Source: Heloderma charlesbogerti (Eukaryota; Chordata; Lepidosauria; Squamata; Helodermatidae). From it: a stretch of 64,000 nt of DNA. The stretch is from positions 281,001-345,000 of the forward strand of contig JANEZZ010002770.1 in assembly GCA_026122225.1 (NCBI GenBank), read 5' to 3'. Below are positions 11,376 to 22,619 of this stretch, piece by piece (position 1 is the stretch's first letter; every line of letters begins with the position of its first letter). Under the pieces are notes generated by a model that ran no database searches, was not told the origin of the DNA, and worked only from the letters and a program-made list of their open reading frames with translations. Position numbers and translations under genes: made by a program.

Positions 11376-12116
11376 CTTTGTGTTGGTTTTAATTTTTTAT
11401 CTTGGCTAACAGATGCATAGTGATTGCTTCTAAGTATTTTATCCGGACAGGCTCTGACAAACATGTACAGCTGCCATCGTGTTAGCTGCAGGAAGACTGC
11501 AATGAATGTCACAGTGAAACTAAGAGAGACAGTTCTTGGAGAGCAAAAAAAGTCAACATGGTTGAGTGGGTTTTTAAACCATTTTTACTGTTCTTTTCTC
11601 ACATTGTCACTAAAATATTCTCTTTGTTATCAGAATGGGACATCTGCTGACTGGCTGAGCTTTCTTTACCTGATTGTGTGAAAAGTCTTGGTTAAATCTG
11701 TTAGGCCTTGGAGGCCCACTAACCTGCTAAGTGCTATAGAGCCTGAAAGACATTATGTCCTTGGACTAACTTGTTTCTTTTGCTTATGGTTTTCTCTGAT
11801 ACAAACAACTATGGTAGATATGTGATATTAAAATAAGCTATAACTGATGAGCAGAAAGTTTTGTTTAAAAATAAAATTGGACTATGCAGTAAATTCTACC
11901 AGAGCCATAGTATATGTGGTGAAAATTGGTACAGAAGAGATCTTTGAGGAGGCTTATTGTGGGCGGAAGATGCTGGGCTTTCATTCTTGAAAGTTGTGTC
12001 GTTTTAAAATACTGCAAAACCAGAAGCTTCTTCTGAACTGCTTACCAAATTAAACTGGATTATTTCAAAGTAAAGATGGCCTTAGAATACATACCACAAG
12101 CACAGCCACAAGGTAG

Positions 12117-12118
<2 letters not shown>
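11376..12118. other. Unannotated non-coding stretch
   Basis: No recognisable repeat or exon. Short open frames only. Confidence 0.5.

Positions 12119-12154
<36 letters not shown>
12119..12154. repeat. (GT)18 microsatellite
   Basis: Uninterrupted GT dinucleotides. Confidence 0.95.
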
Positions 12155-12159
<5 letters not shown>

Positions 12160-12734
12160 TGATGCCCTTCATGCTGGTGCATTCAGGCAGTCATTTCCTA
12201 TGGTTACTTCTTGGTGATATGATACTCAGTGCTACAGGAAATTATTTATTTGGACATGTTTGTGTATGCATGATTGGAGAAACTATCTATCTGGCTGTGA
12301 GAATATTAAGTGAATGAAGCCACTCTTAACTGTTTTGAGGATTGTTGTAGCCATTGTATTCCAGGTTTAAAAAAGGAGGGGGAGGTGAAACCTCAACAAT
12401 GTATATAACCCTTAAAATAAGGGGCATTTGACAATTTTAATGATAGTTTGAAGCTTTGTCCTTTGGAAATAATTGTATTTTGTGAAACCACAATTATTAA
12501 CTGATTATGTATTATTGGTAGATTGCCTCTTTTAAGCACAATCAAGCTGTGAGTCCATCTATTTAAAAATGCCAGCTTTCTTTTTTAAATGATCACATAG
12601 GATTGTTGTTACATGCATCACAGGTTGTGTACAGTACAGATGGTAACTTTTCAGGCAGTTGGAGGTGGTATGGTAGATAAGTCGCTGACTGTGATAGGCA
12701 TGCTATTCCCCCCTCCCTGGTGCTCTTTATCAGG

Positions 12735-13020
12735 GCTGGGGAATGTCAGGCCCAAGGACAAAATCTAGCCCTCCTGGGCTCTCATTCCAACCCTCCAGGG
12801 TTCCCCAGATGGTCCTGCCCACTCCCCCTGGTCCCAAAGGTTGAAATGCCTCTCCTAACGCTTAGGAACTGGCAGTGAAAGCTTGAAGCTTACAGTATGC
12901 CGGTATTTCTTACCCCATCCCCTTTTGTCTTTGGCCCCACCTCCTTTGCCTTCAGCCATGCCCACCACTGGAATCCCCCCCCCCCCGAGCTTCTCTGAAA
13001 TTGAATTCGGCCCTCTCAGG
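12735..13020. repeat. Common reptile repeat (GGGCTGGGGAATGTCAGGCCC type)
   Basis: It starts CAGGGCTGGGGAATGTCAGG and contains pyrimidine-rich text such as AAATCTAGCCCTCCTGG, a pattern found in many squamate copies. A C12-13 run sits near 12975-12987. hAT-like CAGGG termini are possible, but a clear partner end was not found. Confidence 0.4.
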
Positions 13021-13024
13021 CTGA

Positions 13025-13290
13025 ATGAGAACATAAAAACATGAGAAGAGCCATGCTGGAGCAGAACAAGGGTCCATCTAGTCCAGCGTTTTCTTAACAC
13101 AGTGGCCAGCCAGCTGTTGACCATGAACCCACAAGCAGAACACTAGCACAACAGCACCCTCCCACCTATGTTCCCCAGCAACTGGTGTACATAGGCTCAC
13201 TGCCTCTGGTACTGGAGGTAGCACATAGCCATCAAGACTAGTAGCCATTAATAGCTCTTTCCTCCAGGAATTTAGCTGAATGAGGTCCCC
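13025..13290 (-). repeat. CR1/L3-type interspersed repeat, antisense
   Basis: Plus-strand AACATAAAAACATGAGAAGAGCC, then GTCCATCTAGTCCAGC and CACTGCCTCTGGTACTGGAGG. This is the reverse complement of the repeat at 55640-55965. The minus-strand frame reads MATSLDGYVLPPVPEA, recalling the end of a LINE-derived unit. One of three copies in this window (13025, 51118, 55640). Confidence 0.7.
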
Positions 13291-13299
13291 TACCCCTGC

Positions 13300-14896
13300 T
13301 CTGTATTGCTTGGTCAAACTGGTTTCATAGCTTATTTGGGAGATCAAACTATGGTGGTGCATATGAGGTCCTACACAGCTGAATGGGAACTGAAGTGGAC
13401 AGAGGGGGCCCTGCCATTATCAGAGAGTATTACTTGGTGTCAGAGAGCAGGGTGGTGCCACAGTGGACTACATGATCAGGAACCATGTTTGGAAGGTGGC
13501 CAGCAATACCAGGTGTAGCCCAATTATATATTGGCCTGTTGGCCTGTGATCACGCTAGTGCTGCTCAGTGGCAGATAGGGGCATCTGGCAATCTGGCATT
13601 TGCCAGAAGAGCCACTAGGTGACTCTGTTTTTATGCCAGCATTGGCAGTGAGAAGAGACAGCCCCCCCCCTCCCCCGGACCCAGTGGCAGAGTGCAGAGC
13701 TCAGCTAGTGCTACATCATTGCTCCTCCTTCCTGCCTTTGCTTTGAGCAAAGTTTACTGACCCTTTCTGAAGTCAAACAGAGTTAGTGCATGTAGGATTT
13801 GGAGTCAAGTGGTGGTTGACTGAGCTGTGAGTAATGTATTTCCAGTTCCTCAGAGCGGGGTCAGGGGAAAACAAACACCTGTCCTATAGTAATATTAAAA
13901 ATGTATTATCCCGTAATATTAATGAACTGTGCCCTCACCCCCAGTAATTCAGTTGGGAGTCCTTTCAAATGCATGGAGCCATTTACTTTACAGCCTGCCT
14001 TGAAACTTTGGAATAGATCTAATTGCTCAGTTCTATGCAATTCTGTGCAGTTTGGTGTCACTCTCAAAACTCTGCAGGGCTGTTGATATTAGCAACTGAC
14101 GAGCAATCCAAACTCCTGCATTTCCAGATCAGTCTGCAGTGTCAATGCACCCTGTTTAGGTTTGCTCTGCTAGTATTGTAAACTGGCTCACATGCTAAGC
14201 CAGTAAAAAATGCTAGCAAGAAAGGGAATAATTAAGGATCTGACCATTGCCTCACTGGATGTGGAAACAAATGTTATACTGCACCAAATTTGATCAGTTA
14301 TCACAGTGCACTTACATAGACAAATGTCCACTTGCTTTGGATGAACCCAGAACCAGGTAGTAATAAACCACAAAGCCAATCAGCAGTGCTGAATTTACAT
14401 CAACCTAAATGGTCCAAAGCATGGCTTTCCAGTCACAGCGAACCTTGAAATAGATTGCTTTGCCCACAAAATGACTAGAATTAAGCATTCTCCCCATCTA
14501 CAATATATTTTAGAAAAGGTGGGAGCGAAGAGGTTTTTATCCTATTCCCAATAGAACATATTCCCATGTTCTGTAGCATATGTCTGGTATATGCCAAGGG
14601 CAAGAGCATTTTCACGGAGACACAATTATGGGTAGAGAGAACATGAGCATAGGAAGGTATATATGCATTATGATATCTCTCATGTTATGTCCAACAAGGT
14701 GCTACTATTCATGGTTTGTAGTCTTACAGCCAGAAGTCTGTAAGACTACAGTTAATTATATTCTTGAGGTGTGGTCCAGATTAATAAAGGAAGCTATTTC
14801 CAGTAGTGTCCCTGTGTTCCCATGTGTGCATAAGAGGGTGTGTGTGTGTTCAGAGTGTCTGTCTTGCATATATGTATCAGAGTGGGTGTCTGTTTA
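13300..14896. other. Unannotated non-coding stretch
   Basis: It contains a poly(C) interruption near 13663-13677 and a small inverted repeat around 14725-14750 (GTCTTACAG / CTGTAAGAC). No gene recognised. Confidence 0.5.
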
Positions 14897-14955
<59 letters not shown>

Positions 14956-14988
14956 AGAGAGGGGAGGAAGGGGGGAGAGAGAGAGAGA
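14897..14988. repeat. Compound microsatellite (GT)n(GA)n
   Basis: About nine GT units, then a long GA array with G-rich interruptions. Strong purine/pyrimidine strand asymmetry over about 75 bp. Confidence 0.95.
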
Positions 14989-17168
14989 CTGCAAATGTAT
15001 GGTCTAACCTGTCCAAGACATTGCTCAATCAATTTTCTACTGTTATCTCCTTGGTCTCTTCCTGTGTTTTGAGTTTAGATTGGGTTAAACAGAGCATTTT
15101 CCATGGGCTTGTCTCCCAGCTGGGCTGATATCACAATATGGCCCAGGCCTCTGTACATCCCCCTATCTGCACCTGGTACTGCTAGCCACTCTTCAGGTGT
15201 GTAACGTGTCCTTGCTTCTTCTACCAAGCAATCCACTCTGATTACAGGTCTCCTCTCTACCCACATTGTTACCAATCAGCAATGGTGAGAAAGTAGTATT
15301 TTTAGCCTACCTGCATTCCATCATCAAATTCAAGCAGTGTCTGGGAAAAGCTGATGTGCTTTCCAGCCATGCAACCAACAGTTCTGCAATAGACATGTAT
15401 GTTTTGGTGTGACTGTAACAGGCACTTACTTGCTGTTGATGAATACTACCTATGCTGGTGGATCTGGACTATTAGCATAGATCCATTCCTTGTGTGACTC
15501 TTCAGAAGTTATTGTGTGTATACAGCCTTAATCTTCACATATATTTAATTTGTTTTTTTATTCTTACTCAATTGCTGGGGGCGGGGGGAGGGAATATTGC
15601 TAGTTAATGCAACATGGTGTGCAAAAAAGACTCAGTGTGGTTACAAGTGGTCATTTTGCCACAAAAATCTGTGCTTGGTATGAGGTAAAAACCTCCTTAT
15701 GACTTGATAGGATATAGATGAGGAAGCTACTCTGGGGCATGAGAATGCTCCCTGTTGTGGTTTGGTCATCTGTATGAGCTTACCCTCTTCTAGATTTACC
15801 TAATGTACATACTTCCTTAATGATTTGTTTTGCTTGCCTGTGCCTGCCGTTAAGAGATTTCATATTCTCTGTAGTATTTCAACTGGGTGTAAAACATTGG
15901 TTTATTTCAACTTATAGCCTGCCCTGTCCAAAAGCTCAGAACTATAACAGTAATTTTATAAACAAGGATAACTGTCCTGGAACACTTTAGAGTTAACACT
16001 CTAAAGAGGGAATACTTAAGTGAACATCCCAATAAAGGAGGAATAATGGTTTGGCTGCATGTAGATGTACAGATCTTCTTTTGTTGATGTTAAGTCAGTT
16101 TGCCATGTATAATTCTTATATGTTCATCTTGGAATCCTGTTTGTATATGTATGTTTTCTTTTTAAACTTACATGGCTCTTATTTGTCTTTTATATAAGGA
16201 ATATGACACTAAAGCTCAAAGGAAATGGGAATGCAAGTGCTTCCCCTTTACAATACTCCCCTTTTCCAAGTCAGTAAAAGCATCTCTTGTTTTGGTTTCA
16301 GGGGAGCTGCATGTTCTAATTCACAGCTGTGGGGGTATGGATCTGAAGTGATGGCCACTAGTGAATGGTGGAGGAGAGTAGAATCCCTTAAAAAAAAAAA
16401 ATGTCAAGACTAAAGGCAAGTGCTTTGTTTTTAAGCCCTTCAATTTTTTCTTTCTGTCAAAATACTTGTCCAAATTGTATACAGATGGAAGAATAGCAAA
16501 AGAGAAACCATTCACATTTTAAAGATCAAAAAAGCATATTTGATTTTGATAAAACCTCATGGATCTAGGCATCTTTTATCCTTTCAGTTCAATGTCCTAA
16601 AACTCTGTCCTTTATTTATTTATTTAGTCATGGTTCTTTTCGAAGAAGTAGTGGTGCTAAGCCTTTCATTTAATTGTAATAAAATGTTGCCCTAAAGAAG
16701 AACAAAAATGGATTTTTTTTACTATTTCATACAGAAAAACATATAACGGTGTAATAGTGCTTTAACTATAGTTTGTATGGACCACATACATTTAAACTCT
16801 ATGCAAATTTTTCCCCCTGCAGGGCAAACAAGTATGAGACATAACGTGTCATGCAGTGAATATATGCCATAAATTTGATAATGATACTTTTGAGTTCATC
16901 ATATTTTATACAAAGACTCTAAAGGGAGAATATGCGGAGAAGCGGGGGTGGAGAAAGAGAAATGAGGTAATACGGTGGCACGATTAAAAGGGCTGTAGAA
17001 TCCAAAAGGCTGTCTTGTTCGCAGAGATTTGATGATGTTGTTACATGGCCATTCATATTCTGTGACTAGGAGTAAGAGAAGAGTGATATGATGACACCAG
17101 AATTCTGTTCAACCAATGTTGGTTATTTGCCTAAATAAATTGGGGTCAAACTAGACGATGTGTTAAAA
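14989..17168. other. Unannotated non-coding stretch
   Basis: AT-rich with short poly(A) near 16390 and (TTTA)n near 16611-16625. The segment 15950-16020 has a small inverted repeat (CTTTAGAGTTAACACTCTAAAG). No exon or recognisable mobile element. Confidence 0.5.
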
Positions 17169-17871
17169 GTGTGATTGCATTTAATGTGCCTAGGTTTTTT
17201 TCTTTTAAATAACATCTGCCAGGGTAGAGAAGATCTGAATCAGGACCATGGTGCACGGAGAGGTTTTTCTAAATTACTCTTCTCCTGCCATGGTCCCAAC
17301 CAAAATCCCCATCTGAAGCTGTTATTCATCCCAGGAGAGAGGCTGCCATTGGTGCCAACAGCAGCGACCACCCAGAGTGAATAGCAGCTGCGGGGGGGGG
17401 GGGATGGGCAGAATCCAACCCTGCCCTTGTGTGTGTGGCCAGCCCTGCCAAGTGGCCCCTATGGCTTGCAGAACGATAATTCAGCGCTTCTGGAGGCAAG
17501 CTGAAACGAGTGAAATGCTTGTTTCTGGAAGGGGGCAGTCAGCTAAGCTTACATAAGGGAGCTTTGCCAGCCTGCCCCCTTCCAGCAACAAGCGCTTCCG
17601 CTAGTTTCAGAGTTTGCCTCCAGGAGCATTAAATGGTCATTCCACAAGCGGTAGGGGCCACCTGTGGATTGGAACTGGCAGGCCTGGCTGCATGTGGACC
17701 AGAATCAGTGGCCAGCTCCACTGCAGCATTGGGTACAGCCCAGAGTTTTTTTTTTTTTTTATTAGTTTAGCATCCCTTCTCATAGACCATGGCCCTGATC
17801 CTGATGGCTCCCATCCCCAAGACTATTTTCTAAAATAAGAGACATACTAACTGTGTGATTGCATTTAATGT
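17169..17871. mobile_element. Large foldback element bounded by a 19-bp direct repeat
   Basis: GTGTGATTGCATTTAATGT occurs perfectly at 17169-17187 and 17853-17871. The 665 bp between them form nested inverted repeats. Inner arms of about 100 bp (17437-17538 and 17572-17690) pair GGCAAGCTGAAAC with GTTTCAGAGTTTGCC and TGGAAGGGGGCAG with CTGCCCCCTTCCA. Outer arms pair ATCAGGACCATGG with CCATGGCCCTGAT. A poly(T) of about 15 (17746-17760) sits in the right arm. The direct repeat is too long for a normal DNA-transposon duplication, so it may be part of the element. Confidence 0.7.
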
Positions 17872-17874
17872 TTC

Positions 17875-18306
17875 GGCTGCATTTGCATGCAACAGTAAGC
17901 TGGATTCTGGGGAACGCTGGCCTACTGGGAATGACCTATGTGCTAGTGTACACAGTCCGTTTGCTCTGCTTGATTCTTCCCGCTACCACAAGAAGCTAAG
18001 TAAACCAGAAATGGTTGCTTTAGCATGTCATCTGAACTAGGAATCCTGAGTTACTGCTCCCAAACAACCCAGGATTCACAAGCCAAGAACAAACCTTGGT
18101 TTACAGTCCTGGCTTGTAAACTGCAACATGCTAGGTCCCCAGGTTCAGACAACATGCTAAACAAACACTTTCTGCTTTATTTATCTGTTTGCGCTGACAG
18201 GACGAGCTGAGTGAAAGTGAATGGGCTGTGTGCAATGGCACTAGCCTGTTCACGATAGGCCAGGCTTCCCCAGAAGACTGGCTTATTATTCTATGTAAAT
18301 GCAGCC
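17875..18306. mobile_element. Foldback element with about 200-bp arms
   Basis: The left arm GGCTGCATTTGCATGCAACA pairs with the complement of the right end TCTATGTAAATGCAGCC. Pairing continues through TTCTGGGGAA / TTCCCCAGAA, TGGCCTA / TAGGCCA, TTTAGCATGTCATCTGAAC / TTCAGACAACATGCTAAA, and meets near ACAAGCC / GGCTTGT. It begins 3 bp after the 19-bp repeat that closes 17169-17871. No transposase and no clear target duplication. Confidence 0.75.
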
Positions 18307-18857
18307 ACTATCTGTTTTGGCCCTTAGCTAGTGAAATAAAGATACCCCTTTTATTCCTTTATTCTAGGAGATTGTTCATAGCACTTATGTTGGACTGAAA
18401 TGTGTGTATTACTTCTTAGAGAAACATGGGTGGGTGGCTGTCAGAAAGGAAATGAAAAAAACATTTGTTCAAGCTGCTTGGTGACATAAATATTTCACTA
18501 AGTGAGGGCTGACAAAGCATCATGTTATGTCAGTAGGTGCCAGCCTGAAATAAATGTTATGTTCAACTTCCCTTATTAGCTGAAGATGCTTGTATGTTAA
18601 TTTTCAGCTGATGATTTGTTGCTAAAAACAAACCTGTTAAGCATGACAAAACAGGTCCATTAATCTACACCCACATGATTTGGCAGAAGATGCAGGTAGG
18701 GTCACTATCTTGAGCTCATTTATTGCAACCATCTTACATTCTAGTAATAGATGTGCCCAGTGCTTCTCTGTGCGTCCAGCACTGTCATATCCATCTCCTT
18801 TGCAGTTGAGGATGGGGAGAGCCAGATGGCCTTTGGCACATGAAGCAGCCACTTTCC
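18307..18857. other. Unannotated non-coding stretch
   Basis: No recognisable element. AT-rich. Confidence 0.45.
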
Positions 18858-18985
18858 TGAAGCTAAGGAGGGCTGGGTCTGGTCAGTGACTGGATGGGAG
18901 ACCACTTGAGGATTCTATATATGCTGCCTTGAGTTCCACTGTGGAAGAGAGGCAGGATATAAATATGAAAAACAAATAGAAACAA
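18858..18985 (+). mobile_element. 5S rRNA-derived SINE
   Basis: TGAAGCTAAGGAGGGCTGGG at about 18858-18877 matches the A-box region of 5S rRNA (AAGCTAAGCAGGG), and TGGATGGGAGACCAC at 18891-18905 matches its C box. The match stops soon after. The rest is GCCTTGAGTTCCACTGTGG and GGCAGGATATAAAT, a LINE-type tail (L2/CR1-like), followed by A-rich DNA. This is a 5S-promoter SINE, not a functional 5S gene, because the 5' third of 5S rRNA is missing and the 3' part is replaced. Confidence 0.8.
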
Positions 18986-20019
18986 AATGAAATAGGAAGA
19001 GAAGATCTTTCTGTAGTTCAGACTAGTGATGCCACCAAATTTTGTAATTAGTCAGCTCACTGTTCGAACTTCACCTGTTCATAATGCTTACCTTTTCAAT
19101 GAGCTTGGACCAGTGTTTTATGAATTTGTTGTTAAGTTCGGAATTGATCATGAGTTTCTGAGCTTGTACAGTCTATATCTAAACAATGCTACTTCCATGC
19201 ATGTTGGTCGGATTAACCCTTTTCTTGCTTATGGTAAACTGTGATGATGTTACATCTCTCTCTTACTTCTGTGAGATTGGATTTGTGTTGTTGTCATCCA
19301 TACAGTACTTTCTTTTATTTTGTTTGGTAAGTACATGATAACAACTAATCAGAAAGGGATACATAACATGGTGATGCATGACACCATGATACACTATGTG
19401 TTTCCAAACTACAGCTCGTTTCCAAACTACAGATACACTTTGATATTGTGCATGCGCAAAAGCTTGTTTACATGGAACAAGAGTTTGTTTTAAGGGAGAA
19501 CTCTTATCCAAGCTTACACGGATGAGTTTGTTCATTGCAGAAATAATGAATTCACCTGGGGTAAGTTCACCTATCACTAGTTCAGACCAATCAGACGTTC
19601 TTGACACTGAAGAGACTATAGGATTCAGGCATCATTAGCCAATCACATTAGTTTATATTGGTGCAAGAAGCTTCTTTAGCTGATATGACAAGCCTCCCTT
19701 CAGTCCCTCCTTTTATCCAGAGCTGGATGTTGAGGCACAAACTAAAAGCTCCACCTCTCATCTGTCAGGTCACCAGGTCAAGACCTGCTGTGGGCTTAAT
19801 TCCTGATTGGTACTTTGGTTTCCACTTGTCTAGTAATCTACTTGAATACAGCATACATTTTTTGAGGGGGAAGGACATTATCACATGAAAAAATAGGGAG
19901 AAATTGGCATCGACTTATAATTAGAAAAGCTCTTTGTGTTAGAATATGTGTTATATATGGTAGTGAGTTTTTTTAATTGTGTCATAAACATCTGAATCAA
20001 AACATGTCTAGAAGTGTAT
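18986..20019. other. Unannotated non-coding stretch
   Basis: It contains a short direct duplication GTTTCCAAACTACAG near 19399 and 19421. Nothing else recognised. Confidence 0.45.
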
Positions 20020-20835
20020 GCATTCTGGCCAGGTGGATAAGGGTAATGTGAATACCTCTTTACAACAGGGCTGATTCTCTCACGCCTAAGAAAGGTAGTG
20101 GTGAGAACTTATTATAAAAACACTCCCTGAACACCAACATGTTGGATAATTTCTGGCCAGTCTTCAATATTCCATTCTTGAGCAAGGAGTTCGAGCATGT
20201 GGTGGCATCTTAGGTCCAGGTATTTCTGGATGAGGTGGATTATCTGGCTTCATTGCAATCTGGCTTTTGGCCTGGTGATGGGAGAGAGATTGGTTTGGTC
20301 GCTTTGGTAGTTGATCTATGGCAAGACCTGGACAAGGGGAGTGTATCCCTGTTGGTTCTTCTGGTCCTCTGCTGGACGTCTGATAACATATACTTCTTCT
20401 GGATTACCTGGCTGGGATGGGTCTTGGAGGCATTGTTTTTATCTTGGCCCTGGGCCTTCTTGCATGAGTAATTTCAGAAGGTTATCTAGGGGACTCCTGT
20501 TTGACACTGTGGCTGTTGGCATCTGATGTCTCTCACCATTCCATCTTTCTCCCCATGCTTCTTAATATATACATGAAACTGCTGGGAGAGATTGTCCAGA
20601 GTTTTGTGGTTCAGTGCCACCGGTATGCTGATGACACCCAACTCTGTCTCTCCTTTCCATCTAAATTTTAACTGGTTGCTGTTTCCTTCTTAATGTTATT
20701 GATAATTTGCTTTTATATTTTGATTGCAATTTTGTATTTTATCTTGATTTTTATTGTTAGCTACCTTGAGCACCATTTGTACTGGAAAGACGGGATAGAA
20801 ATTTAAAATAAATAAATAAAATCCTTCTGTCATGT
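20020..20835 (+). mobile_element. L2-like LINE fragment, intact YADD, internal deletions
   Basis: Conceptual translation gives reverse-transcriptase motifs in order: LDNFWPVFNIPFLSK, then FLDEVDYLASLQSGF and LVALVVDLWQDLDKGSVSLL in the frame near 20205-20370, then a frameshifted segment after VLL, then Y-A-D-D at 20624-20635 followed by TQLCLSF. The sequence then jumps to a 3' UTR (GTTAGCTACCTTGAGCACC) and ends in (AAAT)n. The rest of the RT and the C-terminal domain are missing. It is a dead, internally deleted copy of the family also seen at 26240-28395. L2 clade is my best reading; CR1-like is possible. Confidence 0.8.
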
Positions 20836-21119
20836 CCTTTTCCAACATCTTTGTTTCTCCCTAGATACACAGGATTATACCCTTTTGGCCTGTATTAATA
20901 ACCCTGGAATAAGCACCATCTCCAGGTTCTAGATTCACCTTTCTAATATGGATTCAATCCCAACTTTCCCACAATAGTTATTAGAAGAATGGAAAATGCA
21001 TCCTTTTCTCAGCCTCATTTTGAGTATAGCAGAGTCATACAACATCATTTGAGTGTAAAGGTAGGTATTTAATTTAACTGCTATCAGTTACCCCCTTAAC
21101 ATATTTCTTTGCCAGCATA

Positions 21120-21610
21120 ATTACTACAGTGTATTTATTTCTTTATTTGTTTATATCTTACCTTTCCTCAGAATTGCTCAAGCTGGTTAGCAGAGTTCAA
21201 ACCATAAATTAACAACTTAAAACATTACTTATGAACTAACACTAAAACAGCAGAAAAAAATAGAAAGCAGCAGTAGCAAACATTTTTATACATCCAGTCA
21301 GACCTACAATCAGTTTAAATAAACAACCAGTTAAATCCAAATGCTTTCCTAAAAAGTAAGGTTTTATCGACTCTTGAAAGGACATTATGGAGGGGGCAAA
21401 ACAGGCCTCTCTTGGAAGTGAGTTCCAACACTTAGATGGAGCCACTGAAAAGGCTCTCATCCTGGTCCCACATAAACATATTTCTGGGGACACTGGGACA
21501 CACAAGACAGTATCCAAAGATGATATTGGTAGGTGAGTATCCTAATACAGGAAAAGGAGGGTCTTTCAGATATACTGGTCCTAAACTATAAAGGGCTGTA
21601 AGAGCAGCAC
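21120..21610 (-). mobile_element. L2/CR1-type LINE 3' end, antisense
   Basis: The minus-strand frame over 21242-21517 contains RAFSVAPSKCWNSLPREA followed by MSFQESIKPYFL, the conserved C-terminal end of L2/CR1 polyproteins. Upstream on the minus strand is the degenerate LKT..SLGPVYLKD-like segment near 21560-21610. The 3' UTR and the ATTT-rich end are at 21120-21240. Frameshifts and stops make it inactive. Confidence 0.75.
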
Positions 21611-21834
21611 TGGATTGTATTCAATCTTGGCTGTGCATTTCCGAAATTCTCCTGCTCTGATTATCCTGGCCTGCTTGACATGGTTTACTACTATTTTACA
21701 TTGTCCAGCACTCCATTTTGGGAGCGAGAAAAATCATCAGCCCCACATGAAAATCACATAAATCTCCAAAATGTACCATACCAGGTGGGGAGATCAAACA
21801 TTTTCTCTTTTATGTGATACATGTGAGGAAGATC

Positions 21835-22618
21835 TCAAATTATACTTTGCCACCCTAATGGTGGAAAGCGAAGAGGATCTAAAGAGCCTCTTGTTGAGGG
21901 TGAAAGCGGAGAGTGCAAAAGCTGGTTTGAAACTCAACATTAAAAAAACTCAGATCATGGCATCTGGCCCCATCACTTCCTGGCATATAGAAGGGGAAGA
22001 AATGGAAGCAGTGACAGATTTTACTTCCTTGGGCTCCAAGATCACCGCAGACGGTGACTGTAGCCATGAAATTAAAAGACGCTTGCTCCTTGGGAGGAAA
22101 GCTATGGCACACCTAGACAGCATAGTAAGAAGCAGAGACATCACCTTGCTGACAAAGGTTCGTATAATCAAAGCTATGGTTTTCCCAGTAGTAATGTATG
22201 GCTGTGAGAGCTGGACTATAAGGAAGGCTGAGCGCCGAAGAATGGATGCTTTCGAACTGTGGTGCTGGAGAAGACTCTTACGAGTCACCTGGACTGCAAG
22301 GAGGTCCAATCAGTCCATCCTAAAGGAAATCAACCCTGACTGCTCATTGGAAGGACAGATACTGAAGCTGAAGCTCAAATATTTTGGCCACCTAATGCGA
22401 AGAGAAAAGTCATTGGAAAAGACCCTGATGCTGGGAAAGATTGAAGGCAAAAGGAGAAGGGGACGGCAGAGGATGAGATGGCTAGATAGCATCACGGATG
22501 CAATGAATATGAACTTGAGCACACTCCGGGAGAGAGCGGAGGACAGGAAGGCCTGGCGTGCTATGGTCCATGGGGTCACGAAGAGTCGGACACGACTTAA
22601 CGACTGAACTACAACAAC
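21835..22618 (+). mobile_element. RTE/BovB LINE, 5'-truncated, open C-terminal frame
   Basis: A continuous frame of over 240 codons ends in a stop at 22605-22607. Diagnostic segments are AGLKLNIKKTQIMASGPI, LGSKITADGDCSHEIKRR, AMVFPVVMYGCESWT, ELWCWRRLLRV, LKLKYFGHLMRR, GRQRMRWLDSITDAM and MVHGVTKSRTRLND. These are the distal reverse-transcriptase and C-terminal region of BovB (RTE clade). The copy starts about where the YADD catalytic box should be; here Y-F-A replaces it, so the polymerase core is absent. After the stop comes ACTACAACAACA, the typical CAA-rich BovB 3' end. The unbroken frame suggests a fairly young insertion. BovB is known for horizontal transfer among squamates, ruminants and others. 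Confidence 0.93.
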
Positions 22619-22619
22619 A

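Noticed and set aside
14794..14994. Minus-strand open frame with Ser-Leu and Thr-His repeats
   Set aside because: Translation of the (GT)n(GA)n microsatellite.
18858..18905. 5S rRNA gene
   Set aside because: Only the internal promoter region matches; the 5' part is absent and the 3' part is a LINE-like tail.
21771..21835. N-terminal part of the BovB frame
   Set aside because: The upstream codons do not resemble BovB; the frame is open by chance before the truncation point.
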